Positions 51,442 through 60,529 of a stretch of 64,000 nucleotides of DNA are shown piece by piece. Below the pieces are notes generated by a model. That model did no database searches, was not told where the DNA came from, and was given only the letters and a program-made list of their open reading frames with translations. The position numbers were made by a program, and so were the translations under genes. Origin of the DNA: Thiodiazotropha sp040507245 (GTDB taxonomy: Bacteria; Pseudomonadota; Gammaproteobacteria; Chromatiales; Chromatiaceae); NCBI GenBank assembly GCA_040507245.1, contig JBEVVH010000001.1, positions 1 to 64,000 of the forward strand, in the 5' to 3' direction. Position 1 is the stretch's first letter; each line of letters opens with the position of its first letter.

Positions 51442-53304
51442 TTGGAAAAAACGCTCAGCCATGAACGGCTGGTTTGGTGCGTATCAATTCTCATTTTACT
51501 GCTGTGTCTGGGTCTACCTGTTGCATCCGCTTGGGCAGATGTCGATGAAATGGCGGATGTGCGGATCCTTATCGATGTCTCCGGCAGCATGAAAAAAAAC
51601 GACCCGGAGAATCTGCGGCGGCCCGCGTTGCGGCTGCTGGTTGGCCTGCTGCCTCCGGACACCCGGGCGGGGGTTTGGACCTTTGGTCAGTATGTGAACA
51701 TGCAGATTCCCCTAGGACAGGTGGATAAGGCGTGGAAGGCTAAAGCCCGCAAGAGTTCGGAAAGTATCGGTTCGCCCGGTCAGTTCACCAACATAGAAGA
51801 TGCCCTGAAGCGAGCCACTGAAGACTGGTCTGGCCCCCCGGGGCCATACCGCCGAAGCGTGATCTTGTTAACCGATGGCATGGTGGACATCTCCAAGGAC
51901 GGGGCCCGCAATGCAGCCTCCAAGAAGCGCATTATCCAAGGGATACTGCCTGGCTTGAAACAACAGGGTGTCACGATACACACCATCGCATTGTCGAAGA
52001 ACGCGGATCACGAACTGATGCGCCAACTGGCGGACACCACGGGTGGCTGGTACGAGATGACCGAGAGTGCCGACGCTCTTCAGAAACTGTTTCTGCGCCT
52101 GTTCGAGAAGGTCGGAAAACCGGATGCGATCCCCTTGAAAGACAATAAGTTCAGCATCGACCCGAGTATCACAGAGCCCACTTTGCTGGTGTTTCACAAG
52201 CCTGATGCCCAGCCCACCCAGGTCATTCCCCCCGATGGTAACGCCTTTGGTGCGGACAATGCGCCGCCGCATGTGACCTGGCACCGTGACAAGGGTTACG
52301 ACATGCTGACGATCGTCAATCCGCAGGCAGGGGAATGGCGCATCCGTGCGGAAGTTGATCCGGACAACCGGGTCATGGTGGTGACCGATCTCAAGATGAG
52401 GACCACTGATCTTCCCAACAAAGTCATTCAGGGGGAAATTTTCCCATTCAATGTCAGTTTCAGCGATCACGGCACGACCATTGAGAAGCCGGAATTCCTC
52501 AATGTGGTGAATGTCACCGCCATAGTGAATGACGTCGCCGGTGCATCGGAACCTCAGCCGCTGCTTGATGATGGCCAAAACGGGGATCAGCAGGCCAATG
52601 ATGGGGTTTTCAGTACCCGATTCGGGGGTGAGAATCTCAACAGCGGGGTAGGGGAATGGGTGATTGATGCGCGGGGGCCAACCTTTATGCGTGAACGCCG
52701 TGTGGCATTTGAGGTGGTGCCGCCAGTGGCCCTGTCATTGACGCCTTGGCAGGAGGGGCAGGGACTGGATCTCAACCTGAAGGCTGATGAGACACTGATC
52801 GATCCGGCCAGTGCCAAACTTGGGGTCTGGCTGGAAGACGAATCGGGGGTGCCTGTAGACCTTCAGGTTGATAATCAGGGCTCACAGGTTAGCGGAAAAA
52901 TCGACCTTTTGGGTTTCTCCGGGGCACGCAAGATTATGGTCAAAGCCACCGCAAAAAATTTGCAAGGCGGACCGGTTGAATATCTTGACAGCCCCGCGGA
53001 AGTGGAAGGGGTGAAACCGCCACCTCCTGTTGCACCTGAGCCACCTCCGGTCGAACCTCCCGCAGTCGTTGATCCGCAACCGGCGCCTGAGCCGGAACCT
53101 GCTCAGCAACCTGAGCCGGAAGCTGAGGATTCCTGGTTGTTCACGGCAATCTGGTGTTCGGCAATCAATCTGATTGTGCTGGCATTGGCCGGTGGTGCAT
53201 TCTGGTGGGTGCGGCGCTCCAGTCAACGTAACAGGATTGATCTGCTGGGTGAACTTGAGGATACCGCACCCGATGTGCCGGCAGAGCAGGAGGAGAGCGC
53301 ATGA
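51442..53304 (+). CDS. secreted, membrane-anchored von Willebrand factor A domain protein
   Basis: The start is TTG 51442 behind AGGAGAGGG, giving 620 aa with signal peptide SILILLLCLGLPVASAWA. The VWA domain has an intact MIDAS (DVSGSMKK, TNIEDALK, LLTDGMVD). A middle beta-rich domain is followed by a Pro-rich stretch (VAPEPPPVEPPAVVDPQP) and a C-terminal membrane helix (INLIVLALAGGAFWWVR). It resembles the TIGR03503-type VWA proteins. It overlaps the next gene by 4 bp. Confidence 0.83.
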   Translation: MEKTLSHERLVWCVSILILLLCLGLPVASAWADVDEMADVRILIDVSGSMKKNDPENLRRPALRLLVGLLPPDTRAGVWTFGQYVNMQIPLGQVDKAWKAKARKSSESIGSPGQFTNIEDALKRATEDWSGPPGPYRRSVILLTDGMVDISKDGARNAASKKRIIQGILPGLKQQGVTIHTIALSKNADHELMRQLADTTGGWYEMTESADALQKLFLRLFEKVGKPDAIPLKDNKFSIDPSITEPTLLVFHKPDAQPTQVIPPDGNAFGADNAPPHVTWHRDKGYDMLTIVNPQAGEWRIRAEVDPDNRVMVVTDLKMRTTDLPNKVIQGEIFPFNVSFSDHGTTIEKPEFLNVVNVTAIVNDVAGASEPQPLLDDGQNGDQQANDGVFSTRFGGENLNSGVGEWVIDARGPTFMRERRVAFEVVPPVALSLTPWQEGQGLDLNLKADETLIDPASAKLGVWLEDESGVPVDLQVDNQGSQVSGKIDLLGFSGARKIMVKATAKNLQGGPVEYLDSPAEVEGVKPPPPVAPEPPPVEPPAVVDPQPAPEPEPAQQPEPEAEDSWLFTAIWCSAINLIVLALAGGAFWWVRRSSQRNRIDLLGELEDTAPDVPAEQEESA

Positions 53305-54323
53305 TCGAGATTGGTCACCTGACAGCACTGGTGCTTGTCGAGGTTTTTCTTGGCATGCTGATCGTTTCAGTTCTGTTGATTGTGTTTGCGATGCTGCGTA
53401 AACGCCGGATTCGCCAGGCAGCGCGTCATCTGGCAGAGCGCATTCAGCAGGATCGACAGAAGCGTACTGACCGTTTACGCGCATTACTGCATGAACGCTA
53501 TCAACAGGAAGGTGCGATTCTGGAGCTGTCTGTGCACAACATCATGCAGATGGAGATGGTGCTTTATCAGAATGTCATCAACGGTTTCACAAAGGATGAT
53601 CATCTATGCCTGCAACAGACGGATGTGGATGTGGAAAACCTGGCATTGAGTTACCAGGCGCTCGGCAGCAGCGTGAGTACAAGCGCTGTGTCATCAGCGG
53701 ATGCCGGGAATGATGAAGAGATGGAGCGTCTGCGTAGTGAGAACAAACGGCTTTCGGATGAGCTCAAGGTCACCATGGATACCATGGGTCGTATGTTGAA
53801 CGAATATTTCACCATGTTTGCCGATGGCATCGGTCCCGCTTCAGGCGGAGCGGAACTCGCAATGCAGACCGCGGATGAAATGATCGATGATTCTGTTGAG
53901 TCTGGTGCAGAGTAGGAGCTGGACGACGAACTGTTTGAGTCGCAATCGGACATTCCGGCGCAGTCTCAGGCCGAGGAGATCTCTGAGGATGACGCGCAGA
54001 GGGATGTGGATGATGAAGTGTCTGAGATCATCGATATGGCTGATGAAATGATCCATGAAGCGGAGGCACAGGAGGTGGATCTACCGCCTGACGAACCCGA
54101 TGTGGGTCAAGTCCCGCTTGAGGACAAGGCTGAGATTGCGGAAGAAACCGCACAAACCGGTGAATCGCTGGTGGATGACTTGTCAAAACTCGATATTGAT
54201 GTTCCTGATGTGGATGATGAAACGATGGACTCATCCGACTTCGAGGAGGGATCCCTGGAAGAGGAATGGGCAAAATTGCTCGAAGAGGAATCCTCGAAAC
54301 CACAGGAAGAAAAAAAGGATTAG
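53301..54323 (+). pseudogene. membrane-anchored acidic coiled-coil protein interrupted by an in-frame TAG
   Basis: From ATG 53301 the frame encodes a membrane helix (VLVEVFLGMLIVSVLLIVFAML), a basic stretch and a coiled coil (EEMERLRSENKRLSDELKV), stops at TAG 53913-53915, then continues in the same frame without any stop to 54323 with a strongly acidic sequence (ELDDELFESQ ... EEEWAKLLEEESSKPQEEK). ADEMIDD before and ADEMIHE after the stop show that both parts belong together. Read through, it is 340 aa. Loss by one point change (CAG or GAG to TAG), a sequencing error or suppression are possible. The 204-aa upstream part could still be made. Confidence 0.8.
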
Positions 54324-54397
54324 AGTCAATTGATGGTGACCCGATAACAGACGCCCTGGTACGCTATCGAGCAGTAGGGTATGGCTGAAATGTTTGA

Positions 54398-54427
54398 TTA
54401 AAAAAGGCGCATAAGCGCCTTTTTTAA
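54398..54427. terminator. bidirectional terminator between the VWA operon and soxZ
   Basis: TTAAAAAAGGCGC-ATAA-GCGCCTTTTTTAA is a perfect stem with A- and T-runs, serving both convergent units. Confidence 0.93.
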
Positions 54428-54456
54428 TTTCCCGGGTTGAACGATATCGTCCAGGC

Positions 54457-54771
54457 CTATTTGATAGGGCTGGTCATGCTGTCGCTTTCGCCCTTGTTAT
54501 CCGTCCAGGTCAGTTCCAGTTCGTCGCCTTTGGCGGCACCGGTGAACTTGAAGGAAAGGTAGGGGTTCTTGGATACGCCACCGCTCCACTCAGCGGTCAT
54601 GACGGTATTGCCCTTGTGTTTGCAGACAACTTCCTGAATGAAGTGTGCCGGAATGTTTTGTCCGGTCTTGCTGTCTTTACGGGCTCCGGTTTCCATCGGG
54701 TGGGTCATCAGCGCCTTAACTGTGGTGACGCCGTCTTTCTCGCTGGCGCGTACCTTAATCGAATTTGCCAT
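54457..54771 (-). CDS. soxZ: thiosulfate oxidation carrier subunit SoxZ
   Basis: The 104-aa protein has the SoxZ beta-sandwich pattern (IKVRASEKDGVTTVKALMTHPMETG, FIQEVVCKHKGNTVMTAEWSGGVSKNPYLSFKF). It pairs with SoxY to form the periplasmic carrier; it is exported with SoxY. GAGG precedes the start. Confidence 0.97.
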   Translation of the reverse strand: MANSIKVRASEKDGVTTVKALMTHPMETGARKDSKTGQNIPAHFIQEVVCKHKGNTVMTAEWSGGVSKNPYLSFKFTGAAKGDELELTWTDNKGESDSMTSPIK

Positions 54772-54816
54772 TGTCGATTCCTCTCTATGATCTTGTAGTA
54801 GGGGGCGTGATGGCGA

Positions 54817-55293
54817 TTAACCGCCGCAACCACCAATGGTGACTTTGACTTCTTTCTTCGCGCTGTAGAGCTTTCCGCCCGCTTTTACAACACCAATGAC
54901 ATCACCAGTTTTACCCATTTTGATACGGGTGGAAACGAAACTCAGTGCACCAGGGCCAAGAACAAAGTTGGCAACCAGAGGTACCGGATTGTTCGAGGCG
55001 ATGACTGCGATGGACTCGACACCGCTCATATCAGTCTCTACCGTGATGGGTACAACCGTGCCGTTCTCTGCGATATCCGGTGCCTTGACCTTGATTTCGC
55101 CGGATTCAGACATGTCAGCGCTGCCAAGCAGTGCATTCAAGGCGCTGTCCAGATCTTTTGCTTCGAAAGCAGTCTTGTTCCAGGCAGCAAGTACCTGTTG
55201 CGGTGCCAAAAGGCCGGTCGCAGCAGCGATGCCTACCGAACCTGCTGCGAGTGATCTTTTAAGGAAGATCCTGCGTTTCATTTCAGTGCTCAT
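54817..55293 (-). CDS. soxY: thiosulfate oxidation carrier protein SoxY
   Basis: The 158-aa protein carries a Tat-type signal (KRRIFLKRSLAAGS) and ends in GGCGG, the swinging arm whose cysteine binds sulfur intermediates. With SoxZ it presents sulfane sulfur to the Sox enzymes. soxX, soxA and soxB are not in the window. The two genes form a small operon ending at the shared terminator. Confidence 0.97.
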   Translation of the reverse strand: MSTEMKRRIFLKRSLAAGSVGIAAATGLLAPQQVLAAWNKTAFEAKDLDSALNALLGSADMSESGEIKVKAPDIAENGTVVPITVETDMSGVESIAVIASNNPVPLVANFVLGPGALSFVSTRIKMGKTGDVIGVVKAGGKLYSAKKEVKVTIGGCGG

Positions 55294-55910
55294 TCATTCT
55301 CTCCAGACTGAGAAAGGTTAGTGATTGACGTTCATTGCATGAAACTGAATATGGTTGGTCAATTTCATAGGCCCGAATTGTCATGGACTGCTTGGTGTCA
55401 CGACCGGTCTTTCGAGTCCTGTCGTAACGTGACAGACGGGATGTAGTGCAGGTCACATCGTTGTTGTGGTTTTCTTCTGCTGCCATCGCCTGATCGGTGG
55501 TCTGCATCGAGGGACCTGATTAACCGGTCCCGTCCAGGCGTCATCCGATGAGGTGATGTCAGAGCTATTAGATCAACTCTTCCGCGACAAAGTTGCGGCG
55601 ACTCTGCACAAGATCCTCCATCATTGTCGGTGGTATCGGGAGCCCTGTGTTTGTTTTCGTTATGAATGGGAGCCCGACCTGTCCTGCCTCTCACGGGCAG
55701 TTCGCTAAGAATACCTAATCAGTACGCGATATCAAGTAAAAATTGTTTTAATATTAGTGATTTGTGATGTTTGAATCCTGTCTTCCTCAGGGGTAATTTG
55801 GGTTTTGACGAGGAGCGGTTGGGGTTTACCGGAACCTGATGTGGGGCGTTTTTGCCGGTTGGGTATAACCATTTCCTCAACCCGTCCGGTTGAGGTCCGT
55901 GGGCTTCGGA
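55294..55910. other. intergenic region upstream of soxY
   Basis: A 617-bp interval between soxY and the M48 protease, both on the minus strand. It holds a possible 50-codon frame at 55556-55708 on the plus strand and an AT-rich patch at 55715-55770. The soxYZ promoter is expected near 55300-55450 but no consensus pair is convincing. Confidence 0.5.
55556..55708 (+). CDS. possible 50-aa protein (doubtful)
   Basis: ATG 55556 follows GATGAGGTG and opens a frame beginning MSELLDQLFRDKV, with Cys and Trp in the second half (HHCRWYREPCVCFRYEW). It may be a small gene, or chance. Nothing else supports it. Confidence 0.2.
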   Translation: MSELLDQLFRDKVAATLHKILHHCRWYREPCVCFRYEWEPDLSCLSRAVR

Positions 55911-57386
55911 TCAAAGTTCATCGGCCTGGGATGATTTGAGGACTTCACGCAGTTTGCTGAGGCGGGATTCAATCTTCGATACCAGGTAAAAATCACTCTT
56001 CTCCGCTTCGTTCAGAGCGATTTCCAACTGATTGACCGCAGTGCGCAGAGCGCCATCGATCACATAGGCCTCCGCAAGCAGACGATGGGATTCGGCCTGG
56101 TGACCGTCCATCTCCTCAATCTTGCTCAATCGGCGAACCATGACCGGATCATCCGAACGCAGTTCAAGGCTCTGCAGCGCAACTGTGCGAGCCTGGTCCA
56201 GTTTTCCCGCTTGTGTAAGGAACTCCACGAATCTCAGTGCGATGGGATAGTTGTCCGGCATCAGGCTGTAGTAGGTATCTAGCAGTTTGATGGCCTGTTG
56301 GTGATCGCCTTGATCCTGGAAGATCTGTGCCGAGGCGAGCACATATTCCGGCTGCTCAGGATGCGCCTTGAGCAGTTTGTCGGCGATCACTCGCGCCTTG
56401 TCGTAGTCACGGTTGGCGGTGAGCGCCAGAACGTAACCGTATTCATAGGCCTCCTCATTGAGATGTCGGCCTTCCTTGAGTCCGGTGGCGAAGTGCTTGA
56501 CGGCCAACTCCAGTTCTTTGAACGATCGGAAACGCAAGGCTTCGCGAGTCAGGAAATAACTCAGATTTCCCGGATATTGCCGATACGCGTACTCCTCTGC
56601 GCGACCGAGCGCGTCGGCAATCCGATTGGTGGTTACCGGGTGGGTACGCAGAATTTCGGGGATGCCGGATTCGTACAAGCGGCTGGCATGGGTCAGTCGT
56701 TCAAAAAAGACCGGCATTGCGCGAGGGTCAAAGTCCGAGTTGGCTAGTATCCGGATGCCTACCGTGTCCGCCTCTTTTTCATTGCTTCGTGTGAAACTGA
56801 TCTGCTCCTGAATGGCGTTTGCCTGTACTCCGGTTGCCATGGCGATTCCGGCGTCCGGTGAGCCGGCAACTCCTACCAGAATCGAAGCCAGCAGCAGTGC
56901 CGCGGTTTTGCCGCTCATTTCATTCGCGGCTTCGAATGCACGCAGCAGATGCTTTTGGGTGATATGCGCCAGTTCGTGAGCAACGACCGAGGCCAGCTCA
57001 CTCTCGCTCTGGGTCGCGAGAATGAGACCGCTGTTGATGCCGATGTGGCAACCGGGACCTGCGAATGCGTTGATGTCGGGTTGGTCGATAATGAAGAAGT
57101 GGCAGGTCAGCCCGGCTGCATCACTCTGCTTTTGCAGCTTGCCGCCCAGATTTTCTATGTACTCGGACAGCAGGGAGTCGTCTACCACCGTGCCGGTCCT
57201 GCGCACGCTCATCATGAATTCCTTTCCCAGTTTGACCTCGTCCAGCGGAGTCATGTACTGATCCGCCGACGATCCAAGCTCCGGGAGTTTGATGGCGTCA
57301 TCTTCAGCCGCGTGAGCGCTGTCGGCAAACAGGAATGCCGCCATGAGCAGCAGATGGGCGAAGGGGTTAGGCAATTTTTTCATCAT
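55911..57386 (-). CDS. M48-family metalloprotease with TPR domain (BepA-like)
   Basis: The 491-aa secreted protein has a signal peptide (FAHLLLMAAFLFADSAHA), the zinc site VVAHELAHITQKH with the third ligand in NEKEADTVGIR, and C-terminal TPR repeats (QAIKLLDTYYSLMPDNY). BepA proteins check assembly of the LptD outer membrane translocon. Length matches BepA. Confidence 0.93.
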   Translation of the reverse strand: MMKKLPNPFAHLLLMAAFLFADSAHAAEDDAIKLPELGSSADQYMTPLDEVKLGKEFMMSVRRTGTVVDDSLLSEYIENLGGKLQKQSDAAGLTCHFFIIDQPDINAFAGPGCHIGINSGLILATQSESELASVVAHELAHITQKHLLRAFEAANEMSGKTAALLLASILVGVAGSPDAGIAMATGVQANAIQEQISFTRSNEKEADTVGIRILANSDFDPRAMPVFFERLTHASRLYESGIPEILRTHPVTTNRIADALGRAEEYAYRQYPGNLSYFLTREALRFRSFKELELAVKHFATGLKEGRHLNEEAYEYGYVLALTANRDYDKARVIADKLLKAHPEQPEYVLASAQIFQDQGDHQQAIKLLDTYYSLMPDNYPIALRFVEFLTQAGKLDQARTVALQSLELRSDDPVMVRRLSKIEEMDGHQAESHRLLAEAYVIDGALRTAVNQLEIALNEAEKSDFYLVSKIESRLSKLREVLKSSQADEL

Positions 57387-57669
57387 GCCATTTACTGATT
57401 CCGAGACGGATCGAATAGTTCCTGATCACCACCGGCAACCGCCTGCCCGATTGGTAATATGCGGTTGCGGAGAGCATGTTGTTGTTTTTTGGCTGAGTAA
57501 TCCGCGACAGTCCATTGTAAACAGATCGGCGCGTTTTGTCTTCGAGATATGTGGTTGGTGTTGTCCGGGGTTTGCTTTACCCTAGCCGGTCTCGACCAAC
57601 CGTCCGGATACACGGCATGTATTTACCCCCGTTATCTGGCAAAACAGGAAACCTGAAGGGAGTTCCCGA

Positions 57670-58236
57670 ATGAAAAGACGCGCAATAGTATTACTGACTT
57701 CCATGATGATCTGTGGTGCAGTCCATGCGGATGAAGCCATGCAAGCCAACGTGGAAGAGGGCAAGGGTATCATCAAGGCCTTCGTGACCGATTTGAAGGG
57801 TGAACTGCAGAAGAGCATGAAAAAGGATGGACCGGTCGGCGCCATCTCCACCTGTAATACGGTTGCCCCGCAAATTGCTGAAGCCCACTCCCAGATGAGC
57901 CGATGGGACGTGAGTCGCACCAGCCTGAAAATCCGTAACCCGGATAACGCGCCGGATGCCTGGGAAACTGCCGTTATGGAGGAATTTGAAGCACGTAAAC
58001 AGGCGGGTGAGGATCCGATGAAACTGGTCAAGGCAGAGGTTGTGGAAGAACAGGGCCGCAAGGTTTTCCGAATGATGAAAGCCATACCCACGGGCGAGGT
58101 TTGCACCAAGTGTCATGGGGCGGAACTTGCTGAGCCGGTCGCAGCCAAGCTCGATGAACTCTACCCACAGGACAAGGCACGGGGATACCAGAAGGGCGAT
58201 CTGCGGGGAGCCTTCACCCTGAAAAAACCGATGTAA
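57670..58236 (+). CDS. DUF3365-type periplasmic heme protein
   Basis: The 188-aa protein has a signal peptide (IVLLTSMMICGAVHA) and one CXXCH heme site (EVCTKCHGAE) near the C-terminus. The Tll0287-like/DUF3365 pattern (AISTCNTVAPQIAEAHS, RTSLKIRNPDNAPDAWE) marks heme or redox sensor domains. Here it is a free-standing protein. Divergent from the M48 protease. Confidence 0.88.
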   Translation: MKRRAIVLLTSMMICGAVHADEAMQANVEEGKGIIKAFVTDLKGELQKSMKKDGPVGAISTCNTVAPQIAEAHSQMSRWDVSRTSLKIRNPDNAPDAWETAVMEEFEARKQAGEDPMKLVKAEVVEEQGRKVFRMMKAIPTGEVCTKCHGAELAEPVAAKLDELYPQDKARGYQKGDLRGAFTLKKPM

Positions 58237-58241
58237 GCGGA

Positions 58242-59474
58242 TCAGTTCAGCTGGATACGCTGGCCCCAGGGAGGGGATTCCTTACCCTTGATCAGCCAGA
58301 TTACCGGAAACTGCGGGGGGTGCTCGGGAAAGGCGCCCTCCGCATCTGTGAAATAGACAAGCAGATCGGGGCGGACTCCCTGGTCCCTGACCCAATCGAA
58401 TACAGGCACGAAGCTGGTTCCACCGCCTCCGGTAATGGATGCGGGGAGCTGAAAATCCTCCCAGGACTCGTAGACCCAGGGTGCCCCCTCGGTCAGTGCT
58501 GAGTCACAGGCCAGCAGGGTGATTCGGGCGCGCATCTGTCCCTTGAGGGCATTGATTTCCGCAAGAAATTCACCCATCTCGTGATCCTGAATCGAACCAC
58601 TGGTATCCAATGCCACAACCAGTTCCATCTGGTTGCTGCGCAGGCTGGGAAGTATGAACTCTCCCTCCCGGCGGGATGGCCGCATATAACTGAAGTCATC
58701 CCGGGCAATGGCGGTCATGTAGCGGGCCAGAAGCAGTCGCCAGGGCAGTTGCGGTTGTAAAAGATGGTCAACCATTCGGGCCATGGCGCCATCGAGCTTG
58801 CCGACCTGCATGGCCTGCTGGGCGGCCCCGGCAAGGCGTTGCTGCCACTGGATGTTCAGGGTTTCGGCTTCATCCGGTGACAGCGGTGGAGGCTGCGAGG
58901 CAGCGGAACCTGTACCGGTCTGAGGTTGATCGTGATCATCCCCCTCCCGCTCGGTATCCGACTGCTCGCGGTCCTTGTTCATCTGTTTTTCCGTCTTTCC
59001 CGAACCGGTGCCCTTGGTGTTGTCCTCGTCGTAGACGTGGTTGTCCAGGGGTTTTTCGTCGTCCTTGTCATCCAGGCAGGGGTAGATCTCTTCCGCGGTC
59101 ATGCCCTGGAACTGGGGCAGCATCAGGGAGCCGGGTGGGGGTTTCAGCCCGTCTGCGACCAACAGGGGGTTGATGGCGTAGTCACAGGCCATGTCCCAGT
59201 GGAGTTTGGTGCGATGCTGTCGGCGGGCAAAGTGGGACAAGGCGCAGTGCAGCGCCTCGTGGGCGAGCATGAACTGGGTCTCATCCAGGGTCAGTTGATC
59301 GATGAATTCCGGATTGTAGTAGAACTTACGCGCGTCAGTGGCGGTTGCGGGGCACCAGTCCGGATTGGCCGCCTCCATCGGCAGACGCATCACCAAGGCT
59401 CCCAGGAAGGGCTTGTCCAGGATCAGCTTGGTGCGGGCCGCCGCCAGTTTGGTATCGATCTGATCCGTGTCCAT
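58242..59474 (-). CDS. VWA-like/DUF2201 putative metallopeptidase
   Basis: The 410-aa cytoplasmic protein has an N-terminal zinc-peptidase-like motif AHEALHCALSHFARR, a variable acidic linker rich in Asp, Glu and Gln, and a C-terminal VWA-like domain (LVVALDTSGSI, LVYFTDAEGAFPE). Such proteins pair with MoxR ATPases; the partner is immediately upstream, 3 bp away. Substrate unknown. Confidence 0.88.
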   Translation of the reverse strand: MDTDQIDTKLAAARTKLILDKPFLGALVMRLPMEAANPDWCPATATDARKFYYNPEFIDQLTLDETQFMLAHEALHCALSHFARRQHRTKLHWDMACDYAINPLLVADGLKPPPGSLMLPQFQGMTAEEIYPCLDDKDDEKPLDNHVYDEDNTKGTGSGKTEKQMNKDREQSDTEREGDDHDQPQTGTGSAASQPPPLSPDEAETLNIQWQQRLAGAAQQAMQVGKLDGAMARMVDHLLQPQLPWRLLLARYMTAIARDDFSYMRPSRREGEFILPSLRSNQMELVVALDTSGSIQDHEMGEFLAEINALKGQMRARITLLACDSALTEGAPWVYESWEDFQLPASITGGGGTSFVPVFDWVRDQGVRPDLLVYFTDAEGAFPEHPPQFPVIWLIKGKESPPWGQRIQLN

Positions 59475-59477
59475 GGG

Positions 59478-60521
59478 CTACTCATAGAGCATGACGTCAC
59501 ACACCGCCTGCGCCCAGTCATTGAACTGGGGTACCTCGAACAGCGATTCCCCAACAGCGCGATGCATGTCGGATACCAGCATTACCCCCATCTCTCGTTG
59601 GGGAAAACGTCCTGCGTATTCCAGGATGCGTCCATGGATCTCCAGGCCGTTGCCTGCTTCATGGGCTCGAATGGCCCTTCCAACCAGAGCTGATGCCACG
59701 GCGTACTGCAGATCGATCTCTTCCGGGGTTGGGACCTCTTCGCCTCTCAGGATCGCGTCCAGATCGGGCATTTTGTCGAGACTGTTGACGAACGCAGTCA
59801 GTTCCACGCCTGCCGCGGGGCCGACGCAGGCCTGCAACGCGCCCTGGAGCAACTGCGGGTGGTTGACAAATTTCTGCAGGGCCCGATGGGCAAATTCCCA
59901 GGAGCGGGGAGACGGGAAGGCAACCGGGTTGTGAGCGGGATCGAAATCGAACAGCAGTTCCGGGCGGAATCGCAGGAATGCGATGACCCGCTCGTCGATG
60001 CGGTGCCGATAGGCCCAGGCCACCCAGTCATCCAGGTGAGTCTCCACTTCGAAATGGGAAAACCGGTTGGCCAGGGGCGCGGGCATGCTGTAAGTCACAC
60101 CCCGGTCACCCTGGCGATTGCCGGCGGCGAAGATGGCCCAGCCATCGGGCACCTGGTATTCGCCGAGACGCCGGTCAAGGATCAATTGGTAGGCCGCTGC
60201 GGAGACAGTGGGTGGAGCGGATGTAATCTCGTCCAGGAACAGAATGCCTTCAGCGCCGTGTCTTTCGGCATTCGGCAGGATCGAGGGAATGGCCCACTCC
60301 ACGGTGTTATCCGTGCGGAAGGGTATACCCCGCAGATCGCTGGGTTCCATCTGCGAGAGGCGGATATCGATCACCGGTGCCTGGTGGCTGTGAGCCACCT
60401 CCCGCACCATGTCAGATTTGCCGACCCCGGGAGGCCCCCAGAGCATGACCGGTGTGTGATGACCCTGACGGGTGCTGATGAATTCCTGTTCGAGGATGGT
60501 GAGCAGTTGTGCAGGACGCAT
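59478..60521 (-). CDS. MoxR-family AAA+ ATPase
   Basis: The 347-aa protein has Walker A GPPGVGKSD, Walker B ILFLDEITSA, sensor I FAAGNRQGDRGV and the arginine finger region PLANRFSHFEVE. ATG 60521 (MRPAQLLTILEQ) is used; an upstream frame extends to 60614 inside the preceding gene's end. MoxR proteins with VWA partners act in metal insertion or complex assembly. Confidence 0.9.
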   Translation of the reverse strand: MRPAQLLTILEQEFISTRQGHHTPVMLWGPPGVGKSDMVREVAHSHQAPVIDIRLSQMEPSDLRGIPFRTDNTVEWAIPSILPNAERHGAEGILFLDEITSAPPTVSAAAYQLILDRRLGEYQVPDGWAIFAAGNRQGDRGVTYSMPAPLANRFSHFEVETHLDDWVAWAYRHRIDERVIAFLRFRPELLFDFDPAHNPVAFPSPRSWEFAHRALQKFVNHPQLLQGALQACVGPAAGVELTAFVNSLDKMPDLDAILRGEEVPTPEEIDLQYAVASALVGRAIRAHEAGNGLEIHGRILEYAGRFPQREMGVMLVSDMHRAVGESLFEVPQFNDWAQAVCDVMLYE

Positions 60522-60529
60522 GAGTATTC

